Assembly (NCBI GenBank): GCA_963789885.1
Contig: CAWBNB010000010.1
Location: 186,001 to 250,000, forward strand
Direction: 5' to 3'
DNA: 64,000 nt
Origin: DATEDA01 sp963789885
GTDB lineage: Bacteria > Pseudomonadota > Gammaproteobacteria > Burkholderiales > SG8-39
The notes under the pieces are model-generated. The model made no database searches. It worked only from the letters and a program-made list of their open reading frames with translations, and was not told the DNA's origin. Numbering within the stretch: the first letter of the stretch is position 1; each line of letters starts with the position of its first letter. Both the position numbers and the translations under genes were made by a program. This document shows positions 36,485-44,784 of this stretch, piece after piece.

Positions 36485-37339
36485 ATGCGCCCTCACACAC
36501 TGCTCGCCCTCGCGCTGTCGTGCGCGCTCGCCGCGCCGGCATTCGCCCAGACCGGAACGCTCGAGAAGATCCGCCGCGACGGCGCGATCACGCTCGGCTA
36601 CATCGAGAACGCCGCCCCGTTCTCCTCGGTCGACGCCAAGGGCGAGCCGCAGGGCTACTCCGTCGACCTGTGCCGCGAGATCGCGCGCGGCATCGGCGCG
36701 CAGCTCGGGCTGGCGAAGCTCGACACGCGGTGGGTCGCACTGACGATCCAGAACCGGCTGGAGGCGGTGAGCTCGCGCCGGGTCGACATCGAGTGCAGCA
36801 CGACGACCTGGACGCTCGGCCGCCAGCGCAACGTCGATTTCAGCCTGATCACGTTCGTCGACGGCGGGAGCGTGCTGACCGCCGCGGGCTCCGGGCTCGG
36901 ACGGCTCGCCGACCTGAGCGGCAAGCGCGTCGCGGTGATCAAGGGCACCACTACCGAGCAGGCCCTGCGCGCATCGCTCGCGCGCTACGCCCCGAACGCC
37001 GAGGTCCTCACCGTGAACACGCGGCCGGAAGGAGTGAAGCTCGTGGAGGACGCGAAGGTGGACGGGTTCGCCGCCGACCGGACCACGCTGGTGGGCGCGG
37101 TCCTCGCCCGGCCGGGCGGCAAAGCCTATCGGTTGCTCGACGAGGATTTCTCGATCGAGCCGTACGTGTTCACGCTTCCGAGCGGCGACCACGAGTACCG
37201 CCTGGCGGTGAATCGCGTGCTCGCGCGCCTCTTCCGCACCGGCGAGATCGCGAAGGTCTACGAGCGCTGGCTCGGCCCGCTCGGCCCGCCGAGCGCGCTC
37301 CTCTCCGCCACCTACTTCGTCCAGGGCATCTCCGAGTAG
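36485..37339 (+). CDS. Amino-acid-type ABC substrate-binding protein
   Basis: A 284-residue periplasmic binding protein of the SBP_bac_3 family with a signal peptide ending at PAFAQ. Visible are AITLGYIENAAPFSS, PQGYSVDLCREIA, the ligand loop CSTTTWTLGRQRNVDFS, KRVAVIKGTTTEQAL, and the C-terminal KVYERWLG. It most resembles glutamate/aspartate-type binding proteins. No permease or ATPase genes are adjacent, so it either serves a transporter elsewhere or acts as a sensor. Confidence 0.88.
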   Translation: MRPHTLLALALSCALAAPAFAQTGTLEKIRRDGAITLGYIENAAPFSSVDAKGEPQGYSVDLCREIARGIGAQLGLAKLDTRWVALTIQNRLEAVSSRRVDIECSTTTWTLGRQRNVDFSLITFVDGGSVLTAAGSGLGRLADLSGKRVAVIKGTTTEQALRASLARYAPNAEVLTVNTRPEGVKLVEDAKVDGFAADRTTLVGAVLARPGGKAYRLLDEDFSIEPYVFTLPSGDHEYRLAVNRVLARLFRTGEIAKVYERWLGPLGPPSALLSATYFVQGISE

Positions 37340-37342
37340 CGC

Positions 37343-37882
37343 ATGCCGGTGTGCGCGACAGGGAGCGCGCCCGGGTCGAGCGGGCGCAGCGTCCGCCGGC
37401 TCGCTGCGGCGCTCGCGGGCGGGATCGCGCTCGCCGCCTCCGCCCAGTCGTATCGCATTCCGGATCTCAAACCCGCGGCGCCGCGCGTCGCCCCCGCGCC
37501 GCGCGCGGGCGAGCCGTGCGTGAACTGCGGGAAGATCCTCTCGATCCGCGAGATCAACACCGATACGAGCCGCGGGGTCCCGACCCCCGCGCCGGTCGGC
37601 ACCGGCACCGGCGGCACCGACGCGGGCAACCCGACCCAGCAGAACCTGGTCGGTGCGGTGATCTATCTCCCGTTCGGCGGCCAGGGCGCCGACAAGCCCT
37701 ACATCGGCGGAGTCGGCACGCCGGAAATGTACAAGCGCTTCAGCGAGACCACTTACGAGATCACGGTGCGGCTGGACGACGGCTCGTACCGATTCGTGCG
37801 GCGGCCCGACGGCGCGCAGTTCGGCGTCGGCGACCGGGTGCGGTGGCTAGGGAGCGACGACCTCGAGATCCTCGTCAACTGA
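37343..37882 (+). CDS. Exported hypothetical protein
   Basis: A 179-residue protein with a signal peptide and a proline-rich linker. A CVNCGKILSIREINTDTSRG segment lies near residue 55, and the C-terminal part (TYEITVRLDDGSYRFVRRPDGAQFGVGDRVRW) resembles the small beta-barrel of SlyB/Rcp-type outer-membrane proteins, where the phrase VRLDDGS..F...F..GDRVR is common. The CxxC could bind a metal or form a disulphide. It starts 3 bases after the binding-protein stop, so the two are probably cotranscribed. Confidence 0.75.
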   Translation: MPVCATGSAPGSSGRSVRRLAAALAGGIALAASAQSYRIPDLKPAAPRVAPAPRAGEPCVNCGKILSIREINTDTSRGVPTPAPVGTGTGGTDAGNPTQQNLVGAVIYLPFGGQGADKPYIGGVGTPEMYKRFSETTYEITVRLDDGSYRFVRRPDGAQFGVGDRVRWLGSDDLEILVN

Positions 37883-37895
37883 GGCGGAGCCGGGA

Positions 37896-37918
37896 CGGCC
37901 GCGCTGCCGGCGCGGCCG
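37896..37918. terminator. Hairpin between convergent genes
   Basis: CGGCCGCG and CGCGGCCG form a perfect 8-bp stem with a 7-base loop between the exported-protein gene and the convergent SnoaL-like gene. There is no T-run. This is a plausible bidirectional transcript end. Confidence 0.4.
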
Positions 37919-37924
37919 CCGGGC

Positions 37925-38323
37925 TCAGTGACCCGTACCCGCGGGAATCGGCGTCGACTGCCAGGCGATCATCCGCCAGGCACCGCCCTCCTCGGCCCAC
38001 ACGTTCAGGAACCGGCTCTGCAGCAGCTTCGGGTGGCCGTCGATCAGGATGTCGATCGTGATCCGGCCGGTGACGAGCACCGTGCCGCCCGCCTCGCGGA
38101 TCGTCCGCTCCGAGACCTTGATGTCGCGGTACTTGAACACGCCCTTCGCGACGCTCGCCAGATACTCGGCCTTGCTCTCGGTCAGGGCGTTGGAGTGCGT
38201 GTAGGTCAGGCGGTCGCTCAGGAGCCGCCCGAGGGCGTCCAGGTCGCGGGCCATCATCGCCTGGTAGCGGCCGTCCTCGAGGCCGGCGATTCGCGCGGCG
38301 AGGTTGATCGGTGTCGCGGTCAC
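37925..38323 (-). CDS. SnoaL/NTF2-like protein (DUF4440 type)
   Basis: A 132-residue NTF2-like cone fold protein: an N-terminal helix ARIAGLEDGRYQAMMARDLDAL, a SDRLTYTHSNALTESKAEYL segment typical of DUF4440, and paired terminal strands QSRFLNVWAEEGGAWRMIAW. Members are isomerases, lyases or ligand-binding proteins. AAAGGAG precedes the GTG start. Neighbouring genes do not reveal a substrate. Confidence 0.82.
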   Translation of the reverse strand: MTATPINLAARIAGLEDGRYQAMMARDLDALGRLLSDRLTYTHSNALTESKAEYLASVAKGVFKYRDIKVSERTIREAGGTVLVTGRITIDILIDGHPKLLQSRFLNVWAEEGGAWRMIAWQSTPIPAGTGH

Positions 38324-38356
38324 GGCGTGTCTCCTTTCGCAGGTCTCCCGGCAAGA

Positions 38357-39607
38357 CTATCCCGACCGCTTCCGCTCCGCTGGAACTGAGGGACGCGCGC
38401 TCAGAGCGACGACCGACGCGGGCGCCTCGCCCGCGACGAACCGCTTCACGTTTCCCGCCACGAATGCCGCCAGCCGCGCCCGGCCCGCCGGGCCGCCCGA
38501 GCCGGCGACATGCGGCGTCACCAGCACGTTCGGGCAATCCCACAACGGATCTTCGGCCGGCAGCGGTTCGGGATCCGTCACGTCGAGGCCAGCGCCGCCG
38601 AGCCGCCCGCTGCGCAGCGCCGCGACGAGCGCCTGCTGGTCGACGAGGCCGCCGCGCGCGAGGTTGATCAGGACCGCGCCGCGCCGGCATGCCGCGAGCT
38701 GCGCGGCGCCGATCATCCGGTCGGTCTCCGTCGAGTGGGGCGCGGCGACGACCACCACGTCCGCACGGCCGAGCACCGCCGCCAGCTCGCCGATCGGCCG
38801 CACCTCGTCGGCAAGCCCGTCCGGGCGCACCGAGCGCGACAGGCCGACGACGCGCATGCCGAACGGCTTCGCGAGCCGCGCGAAAGCGCGCCCGATGCTG
38901 CCGTAGCCGACGATCGCGGCCGTCAATCCCTCGAGCGTGCCCATCCGCCCGGACTGGGAGCGCTCCCAGGCGTGGCGCGTCTGATTGCGAAGCGACTCGG
39001 GCAGGCATTTCACCAGCGCGAGCAGCATCGCCATCCCGTGCTCGGCGACGGCCGGCGACCAGCTTTCGCCAGCGTTCGCGACCACGACGCCGGGCGGCAC
39101 GCCGTGCATCTGCAGCCCCTCGTAGCCGGCGGTGAACGCCTGGATGAAGCGAAGCCGTCCCGCCCGCGCGCGCAGCATCGCCGCGAGCGCCGCGTCGTAG
39201 AACTGCGCGCCGATCACCAGCACCTCCATCGCGGGAGCGGCCGCGGCGAGCTCAGCCGGGTTCGCCGCCAGCACCAGCTCGACGCCGGGGATCTCGCGCA
39301 GCTTTGCGGCGATCTCGTCGCCGGCATAGCCCGGCCAGAACGCGACGTTCAACGCTGGCCTCCCAGCGGCTGACGATCTTCGCTCAACAGCCCCCCACTC
39401 GACGACAGTCTGCAGGAGCCGCGATCCCGCACCCTCCCCGCGCAGTGCGTCGTCGACGGCGGTGTGCTCGATGATCGCGCGCTTCGCGCCGGCGCGAACG
39501 TACGTCATCTCCGCCAAGCGGCGCCCGTCCCGCTCGATCACGAATGCGCCACGGGTCGGCGTCGCGCGATGCTGCACCTCGAGCGATGCCGGTTCCGTTC
39601 TGTCCAT
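38357..39607 (-). CDS. Truncated GNAT domain fused to D-2-hydroxyacid dehydrogenase
   Basis: A 416-residue chimera. Residues 1 to about 72 match the YjdJ-type GNAT family (AFVIERDGRRLAEMTYV, VDDALRGEGAGSRLLQTVVEWG) but lack the family's C-terminal strands. A complete D-isomer 2-hydroxyacid dehydrogenase follows: VAEHGMAMLLALVK, the nucleotide motif VGYGSIGRAFARLAKPFG, NLARGGLVDQQALVAAL with the catalytic Arg, DPEPLP with the Glu, and TPHVAGSGG with the His. The dehydrogenase should reduce 2-keto acids with NAD(P)H. Either the fusion is genuine or a deletion joined two genes in frame. Confidence 0.82.
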   Translation of the reverse strand: MDRTEPASLEVQHRATPTRGAFVIERDGRRLAEMTYVRAGAKRAIIEHTAVDDALRGEGAGSRLLQTVVEWGAVERRSSAAGRPALNVAFWPGYAGDEIAAKLREIPGVELVLAANPAELAAAAPAMEVLVIGAQFYDAALAAMLRARAGRLRFIQAFTAGYEGLQMHGVPPGVVVANAGESWSPAVAEHGMAMLLALVKCLPESLRNQTRHAWERSQSGRMGTLEGLTAAIVGYGSIGRAFARLAKPFGMRVVGLSRSVRPDGLADEVRPIGELAAVLGRADVVVVAAPHSTETDRMIGAAQLAACRRGAVLINLARGGLVDQQALVAALRSGRLGGAGLDVTDPEPLPAEDPLWDCPNVLVTPHVAGSGGPAGRARLAAFVAGNVKRFVAGEAPASVVALSARPSVPAERKRSG

Positions 39608-39746
39608 GCGCGATCCTGCGATGCTCGCGGCGATGCTACCACCCGTGCCTTCATTAGGCCGTCCGGGGTATTGACCCCGGGCCGCACGACGCGGAGGCTA
39701 GCCGCCGACGCGCTGATTCCTGCCCGACCACTGACGGGAGACACTC

Positions 39747-41291
39747 ATGGACGACAAGATCATCGTCACCAATCGCGGCGCGCTGCAGGCGAAATACGGC
39801 GCTGCCGGCTACCGGGACATCGTCCGCGCGGTCGCGGTGTTGACCGCCGCCGACAAAAGCCGCGGGATCGTCACGCGCCTCGTCGCGATCGACGACCGGG
39901 CCCAGATGAAGCGGTGCCGCGGCAAGGCCGTCACCGACCGCAAGAGCCCGCAGCAGAACAAGCGCGCGATCGACGCCGTGTTCAAGGCGCTCGACCCGGA
40001 CTATCTCCTGATCCTCGGCTCGATCGACGTCGTCCCGCATCAGGACGTCCGGAACGCCGCGTACGAGGCGGGGAACGACGACGACAAGTTCGCGTACGGC
40101 GACCTGCCCTACGCGTGCGACGCGCCGTACGCGACGGACACCGCCAAGTTCGTCGGCCCGACGCGAGTCGTGGGCAGGTTGCCCGATCTGACCGGCGCGA
40201 AGAAGCCGGCCTATCTCATCCGCCTCCTGCAGGCGGCCGCCGCGTTCAAGTCGCGGCCGCCTGCAGACTACGCGCCCTACTTCGGGCTCTCGACCCGCAC
40301 CTGGCGCAAGTCCACCGCGATGAGCCTCGACGAGATCTTCGGCAACAACACGCGCCTGCGCCTTGCCCCGCCGAGCGGTCCGTCCCACCCCGCGACCGCG
40401 CTGCGAAATAAATCGCACTTCATCAACTGCCATGGCGCGGAAAGCGACCCGACCTTCTATGGCGAGGACGCGCGCACCATGCCGCCGTCCCTGACGACCC
40501 GTGCGCTGCGCGGCAAGGTGTCGAACGGGACGGTCGTGGCCGCCGAATGCTGCTATGGTGCCCAGCTCTACGACTCGGTGACGCTCGCTCTCGACATGCC
40601 GATCTGCCAGCAGTACCTCGGTACCGGCGCCTATGGATACTTCGGCAGCACGACGATCGCGTACGGGCCGGCCGACGAGAACGGCGCCGCCGACCTGATC
40701 GCGCAGTACTTCCTGCTCGAGGTCCTCGGCGGCGCGTCGATCGGGCGGGCGGCGCTCGCCGCCCGGCAGCGGTTCGTCGCGCAGACCGGACAGATGGATC
40801 CGATCGACCTGAAGACGCTGGCGCAGTTCTGTCTCTATGGCGATCCGAGCGTCCACCCGGTCCGGCTGCCGACGGCGACGCGGATCCCCGCGAGTGTCGA
40901 TGCGGACAAGGCGCAGCGCGTGGCCCGGCGCGAGCGCCGCGCGCGGCTCAAGGCGACCGGCGATTTTCTCCACGACACGAAGCCGACCGCGTCGAAGCTG
41001 GCCAAGCGGAAGACGCGATCGCCAACGGTTAAGAAGGCGCTCCGCAGCATCGCCCGCCGCGCGGGTATCCCCGCGAGCGCCGGGTTCAAGGTGTTCGCTG
41101 TGAAGGCCGGTTCCGCCGCACCGAGGCTCGGGAAGAAAGCGGGGGCAGGCGGTGGCGCCGAGCGTTACTACGTCGTCGTCAAGAAGCCCCCCGCTCGCAC
41201 CGGGACCGAAGGGTTGCACCTCGGCACTGCGGTCGTCGCGAAGGAAGCCGGCAACCGTATCGTGGGGTACCGCGTGTACCGCCAGCGCTAG
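39747..41291 (+). CDS. Caspase-fold cysteine protease, C25 (gingipain)-like
   Basis: A 514-residue protein without a signal peptide. An N-terminal part has LDPDYLLILGSIDVVPHQ and DLPYACDAPYA; the catalytic region has HFINCHGAESDPTFYGED (His near 229), VVAAECCYGAQLYD (Cys near 268/269), GYFGSTTIAYGP, and FCLYGDPSVHP, the order expected of clan CD C25 peptidases. A Lys/Arg-rich linker (about 390-440) precedes a C-terminal YYVVVKKPP...VGYRVYRQR segment. C25 enzymes cleave after basic residues; the absent leader suggests an intracellular role. A GGGAG site supports the start. A small gene follows after 7 bases. Confidence 0.78.
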   Translation: MDDKIIVTNRGALQAKYGAAGYRDIVRAVAVLTAADKSRGIVTRLVAIDDRAQMKRCRGKAVTDRKSPQQNKRAIDAVFKALDPDYLLILGSIDVVPHQDVRNAAYEAGNDDDKFAYGDLPYACDAPYATDTAKFVGPTRVVGRLPDLTGAKKPAYLIRLLQAAAAFKSRPPADYAPYFGLSTRTWRKSTAMSLDEIFGNNTRLRLAPPSGPSHPATALRNKSHFINCHGAESDPTFYGEDARTMPPSLTTRALRGKVSNGTVVAAECCYGAQLYDSVTLALDMPICQQYLGTGAYGYFGSTTIAYGPADENGAADLIAQYFLLEVLGGASIGRAALAARQRFVAQTGQMDPIDLKTLAQFCLYGDPSVHPVRLPTATRIPASVDADKAQRVARRERRARLKATGDFLHDTKPTASKLAKRKTRSPTVKKALRSIARRAGIPASAGFKVFAVKAGSAAPRLGKKAGAGGGAERYYVVVKKPPARTGTEGLHLGTAVVAKEAGNRIVGYRVYRQR

Positions 41292-41298
41292 CGCGGGG

Positions 41299-41556
41299 AT
41301 GGCGGACGCGGAGACCCCCGTACCCGTCGCCGGCCTGCGCGGCCAGGTGACCCGTCGCGTCTTCGGCAAGGGCACCAAGAGCGAGCATCTGGCGGTGTGG
41401 ATCGACACCGATCGCGGGTCGTTCGTCCTGCGCCGCAAGGGCGGCCCCGCGTTCGGCGATCCGGAGCTCGATCGATACGTCGGCAAGACCGTGGTCTGCG
41501 ACGGTTTCCTGCTCTCCCACACCCTGCTCGCGGAGCGCATCGCGGTCGAGCCCTGA
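41299..41556 (+). CDS. Small barrel-like protein paired with the C25-like protease
   Basis: An 85-residue acidic/basic protein rich in predicted beta strands: LRGQVTRRVFGKGTKSEHLA, WIDTDRGSFVLRRKGGPAFG, DPELDRYVGKTVVCDG. The pattern of a short strand, KSEH, VLRR.GG..F.DP and VGK looks like a compact OB-like barrel. It begins 7 bases after the protease stop, so the two are very probably translated together; inhibitor, adaptor or substrate-recruiting roles are all possible. The ATG at 41299 follows GCGGGG. No function is known to me. Confidence 0.75.
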   Translation: MADAETPVPVAGLRGQVTRRVFGKGTKSEHLAVWIDTDRGSFVLRRKGGPAFGDPELDRYVGKTVVCDGFLLSHTLLAERIAVEP

Positions 41557-41674
41557 ACGGCGGGGACTCGCGTCCGCGCACGCAACCCGCACCCCCATCG
41601 CTTAGAATGCGGGCCACCCGCGGCTGCTTCGACAACAGCGGGTCCGGCCTTCGCATCTCGTTGAGGAGAACCCG

Positions 41675-42844
41675 ATGAAAGCGCGTCATTTCGTCGTCGC
41701 GGCGTTGCTCGGCGCCGCGGCGCTCGCCGTCCACGCGGCGGACAAGGTCAAGATCGGCTTCATCAGCACGCTGTCCGGGCCGAACGCCGCGATCGGCGGC
41801 GACATCCGCGACGGGTTCAACCTCGCGGTGAAGCTGAACGGCGGCAAGCTCGGCGGCCTGCCGGCGGAGGTGATCGTCGCCGACGACCAGCTCAACCCCG
41901 ACAACGCGAAGCAGCACGCCGACCGCCTGCTGAAGCGCGACCACGTCGATTTCGTGACCGGCACCGTGTTCTCGAACGTGGTGCTCGCGATCGCGCCGCA
42001 GGTGACCGAGTCGAAGACGTTCTTCATCGGCCCGAACGCCGGCCCGGCGCAGTACACCGGGGCGCAGTGCAACCCGTTCTTCTTCGTGTCGTCGTGGCCG
42101 AGCGAAGCCTACAGCGAGGCGGCCGGGGAGTACGTCACGCAGCGCGGGTTCAAGCACGTGATCTTCCTCGCGCCGAACTACCAGGGCGGCAAGGACGCGG
42201 CGAACGGCTTCAAGCGCTACTACAAGGGCAAGCTCGCCGACGAGATGTACACCAAGCTCGGCCAGCTCGACTACGCCGCCGAGCTCGCGCAGATCCGCGC
42301 CGCCAAGCCCGACGCGCTGTACGTCTTCCTCCCCGGCGGCATGGGGATCAACTTCATCAAGCAGTTCGTCGCCTCCGGCATGTCGAAGGACATCCAGCTC
42401 GTCGTGCCGCTGTGGGGCTCGGACCAGGACATCATCCGCGCCGTAGGCGACCCGATGCTCGGCCTCTTCAGCCTCGGCCATTGGACCATCGATCTCGAGA
42501 ACGCCGCGAACCGGAAGTTCGTGGCCGAGTTCGAGAAGGAGTACAAGCGGCTGCCGACCGGGTACGCCGCGAGCGGCTACGACACGGCGCTCCTCCTCGA
42601 CGCCGCGATCCGGAAAGTGAAGGGCAACCTCGCCAACAAGGAGGCCCTGCGCGCGGCGATCAAGTCGGCCGACTTCAAGAGCGTGCGCGGCGACTTCAGG
42701 TTCAACGCCAACCAGTTCCCGGTGCAGGACTACTACCTGCAGGTCGTCGGCAAGACGGCGGACGGCAGGATCGCCCACAAGACGATCGGCAAGATCCTCA
42801 CCGCACGCGGCGACGCGTACGTGCAGGACTGCAAGATGAAGTAG
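41675..42844 (+). CDS. Branched-chain-type ABC substrate-binding protein
   Basis: A 389-residue periplasmic binding protein of the Peripla_BP_6/LivJ type with a signal peptide ending at VHAAD. It shows KIGFISTLSGPNAAIGGDIR, FVTGTVFSNVVLAI, NAGPAQYTGAQCNPFFF and LPGGMGINFIKQF. It is clearly paralogous to the binding protein at 51362 (shared PGGMGINFIKQ, KLGQLD.AAELAQ.RAAKPDA and GDAY.(K/Q)DCK), but here no transporter genes follow. GAGGAG precedes the start. The ligand is likely an aromatic or branched carboxylate. Confidence 0.9.
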   Translation: MKARHFVVAALLGAAALAVHAADKVKIGFISTLSGPNAAIGGDIRDGFNLAVKLNGGKLGGLPAEVIVADDQLNPDNAKQHADRLLKRDHVDFVTGTVFSNVVLAIAPQVTESKTFFIGPNAGPAQYTGAQCNPFFFVSSWPSEAYSEAAGEYVTQRGFKHVIFLAPNYQGGKDAANGFKRYYKGKLADEMYTKLGQLDYAAELAQIRAAKPDALYVFLPGGMGINFIKQFVASGMSKDIQLVVPLWGSDQDIIRAVGDPMLGLFSLGHWTIDLENAANRKFVAEFEKEYKRLPTGYAASGYDTALLLDAAIRKVKGNLANKEALRAAIKSADFKSVRGDFRFNANQFPVQDYYLQVVGKTADGRIAHKTIGKILTARGDAYVQDCKMK

Positions 42845-42890
42845 CCGGCGCGCGCCGCGGAGGCCGCAGCGTGCGCGCGCGAACGGCAGG

Positions 42891-43073
42891 TCAGCTCGTC
42901 TTCCGGACCGGCAACGCGCAGACGTTGCCGGTATCTGCGGGTTTCGCCTGTTTCTCCTGCTGCTCGCGGACTCTGGCGAAGGTCTTGGCGAGGTCGGTGT
43001 GCACGGCGGGCGTGTACCGGAAGCCGGCGCCGAGCAGCGACGGGTGTCCTTTGGGTAATGTCTTGATGGGCAT
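42891..43073 (-). CDS. Small conserved hypothetical protein
   Basis: A 60-residue soluble protein (MPIKTLPKGHPSLLGAGFRY, then PAVHTDLAKTFARVREQQEK). The PLGHP-like start and the TD.AKTFARVR motif recur in my memory in short uncharacterised proteobacterial proteins. GGAG lies 13-16 bases upstream of the ATG. The only neighbours are unrelated genes, and nothing indicates its function. Confidence 0.55.
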   Translation of the reverse strand: MPIKTLPKGHPSLLGAGFRYTPAVHTDLAKTFARVREQQEKQAKPADTGNVCALPVRKTS

Positions 43074-43140
43074 GGTCTATGCTGATCTCCAGGGAGCGAA
43101 CCGTGCACGAGTCGTACCAGCCTGCGGCAGCATTACGCCG

Positions 43141-43179
43141 CTCAAGCCCTTACGCCGGACTCCTCCAAAAAGGCTTGAG
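43141..43179. repeat. Inverted repeat in an intergenic leader
   Basis: CTCAAGCC (43141-43148) and GGCTTGAG (43172-43179) can pair across a 23-base loop. Weaker complementarity continues outward (ATTACGCC against GGGTGTAAT). It precedes the membrane-protein gene at 43243 and could be a leader structure or a tiny degraded insertion end. Confidence 0.4.
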
Positions 43180-43242
43180 TCGCCGCCGTTCGGGTGTAAT
43201 AAGGACCGACGGTTGACCCCATCCATCCTGTAAGGACTCCAG

Positions 43243-43914
43243 GTGCACGTCGAAGATCAGGCATCGCGAGCAATCTACGTCCGCCTCCGGCATCGAGCCC
43301 GCGTGTTCCGGGGCCTCGGCATCGGCTTCGTCGTGCTGATCGCATTGACCCTTGCGTTCGGCACCATCCCGTATTTTCTCGCCGGAGATATGGCGGTCAC
43401 CGAATCCCGCGCGGCGCTCGAGATGCGGCGTTCCCAGGCGGAGCCGCAGACGAAGGGTGTCGAGAAGCACGACAGGAGCGCCGGGGAGCCGGCGAGCAGC
43501 CACGGTGACCCGGACACGACGGACTCGCCCGCGGCGCCGGGCGGCGCCAGCGCACAGCCGGCGCAACCGCCAGCGCAGCACATCGCAGCGGCGCCGACGC
43601 CACAACCTCAGTCGCAGCCACCTGCCGCGCTGACGGCGGAGAACGGCCCGCGTACGGCCCTCGCAGTGAGCGACGAGGCGCTGTCGGCGGCGGTGATCCG
43701 GATCACCGCCGTCGTCCTGCTGATCGCGCTGGTGTACGTCTTCGGGAGCCTGTATCGGTACAGCATGCGGCTCGCGTCGTACTACGACGAGAAGGCGGAT
43801 TCGCTGCGGCTGCTCGAAGCCGGAGACCGGCAAACCGAGGAGCGGCTGGCGCAGATCACGATTCCCGGCCAGGATCGAGCCGGGATTCCGACACGGCGCA
43901 GCGAGCGCGTCTAG
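43243..43914 (+). CDS. Hypothetical two-helix membrane protein
   Basis: A 223-residue protein with a membrane helix at about residues 27-48 (LGIGFVVLIALTLAFGTIPYF), a long Pro/Ala/Gln-rich periplasmic linker, and a second helix near 160-182 (ITAVVLLIALVYVFGSLY). A charged C-terminal tail (YYDEKADSLRLLEAG) is probably cytoplasmic. It starts at a GTG. The architecture recalls regulators or scaffolds rather than transporters. No family is recognised. Confidence 0.65.
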   Translation: MHVEDQASRAIYVRLRHRARVFRGLGIGFVVLIALTLAFGTIPYFLAGDMAVTESRAALEMRRSQAEPQTKGVEKHDRSAGEPASSHGDPDTTDSPAAPGGASAQPAQPPAQHIAAAPTPQPQSQPPAALTAENGPRTALAVSDEALSAAVIRITAVVLLIALVYVFGSLYRYSMRLASYYDEKADSLRLLEAGDRQTEERLAQITIPGQDRAGIPTRRSERV

Positions 43915-44141
43915 GCCGCGCGCGCCGGCGTGTTGGCGAGGGCCACCCGCTCCTCGTGCTCGATGATCCCCTTACCGTTCACCACCTGCACCGTCCCGGC
44001 GCGGCGCAGCCGCGCGTAGGCGCGGGCGAAATCGAGGGCGAGCTGTCGCGTCGAGAAGGACAGCTCGCGCTCCGTCTTGTCTAGCAAGACTACCCAGCCC
44101 CGCCGCGGGCCGGGTCTGACGGTAACGACTTCCTGGTTCAT
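43911..44141 (-). CDS. Small hypothetical protein (DUF2188-like)
   Basis: A 76-residue protein: VVTVRPGPRRGWVVLLDKTE, then LSFSTRQLALDFARAYARLR, and VQVVNGKGIIEHEER. The two-strand, helix, two-strand pattern with W and G near the first turn and an N-GKGIIEHE end matches the small DUF2188-type fold. AGGAAG lies before the ATG. It is convergent with the membrane-protein gene, overlapping by 4 bases. Confidence 0.65.
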   Translation of the reverse strand: MNQEVVTVRPGPRRGWVVLLDKTERELSFSTRQLALDFARAYARLRRAGTVQVVNGKGIIEHEERVALANTPARAA

Positions 44142-44306
44142 GCCGTTCTTCCTGCTCGGGTCCAACCAGGATGCGTGGGAGCAGAGATCGCGCCAAAGCG
44201 CGCACTGAATTGTCAATTCTTGTCACAGGGCGGGTAACTCGTCGCTCGCGTGGTCCAGACTTCCCGTACCGGCCTTACGCAATGAAGAATCCGACGAGGC
44301 CAGACG

Positions 44307-44534
44307 ATGTTCGGACTGCGACCGAAGCACCCGACACCCCAGCCGCCCCGGCGCGTCGCGCCCGAGGGGCCGGCTGCCGCCCGCGAGGTCGCCGTTCCCG
44401 ACGTGCCCTCCCTCGAGGGCTATACGATCGCCGAGCTGCGAACCGAGCAGCTCGCGCGCCTGATCCCGCTCGAGGAGCTCCGGCCGGAGCAGGTCGCGCA
44501 CTTGATCAGAACGCTGACGCGCGGCCGCGGGTAA
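44307..44534 (+). CDS. Small hypothetical protein
   Basis: A 75-residue protein with a proline-rich N-terminus and a helical C-terminal half (LEGYTIAELRTEQLARLIPL, EELRPEQVAHLIRTLTRG). No domain is recognised. It lies directly upstream of another small gene on the same strand, with a GAGG-like site 9 bases before the ATG. Confidence 0.5.
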   Translation: MFGLRPKHPTPQPPRRVAPEGPAAAREVAVPDVPSLEGYTIAELRTEQLARLIPLEELRPEQVAHLIRTLTRGRG

Positions 44535-44571
44535 GCTTCCGCGGCGGCATTCCCGCGCGGAGGTGAATCAG

Positions 44572-44784
44572 ATGGAAGTCCTGCTGGTTACGCTCGGCCG
44601 TCTCGCCGGGATCGCCGGCGCCGTCGTCTGTGCGGTCGCCGGCGTCGCGCGCCTTACCGGTGCGTACTGGCTCGGCGGATTTCAGGTAACGACGCTGCTC
44701 GAGGTCGGGGTGGCCCTCATGGTGCTCGGCTGCCTCTGCTTTCTCGCAGTGCTGCTCGAGCGCGTGGGCGAGCGCGAGCCCTGA
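44572..44784 (+). CDS. Small membrane protein
   Basis: A 70-residue protein with two predicted membrane helices (AGIAGAVVCAVAGVARL and LEVGVALMVLGCLCFLAVLL). ATG 44572 is preferred over GTG 44563 because GGAGGT sits 7 bases before it and would abut the GTG. It is probably cotranscribed with the preceding small gene. The function is unknown. Confidence 0.6.
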   Translation: MEVLLVTLGRLAGIAGAVVCAVAGVARLTGAYWLGGFQVTTLLEVGVALMVLGCLCFLAVLLERVGEREP

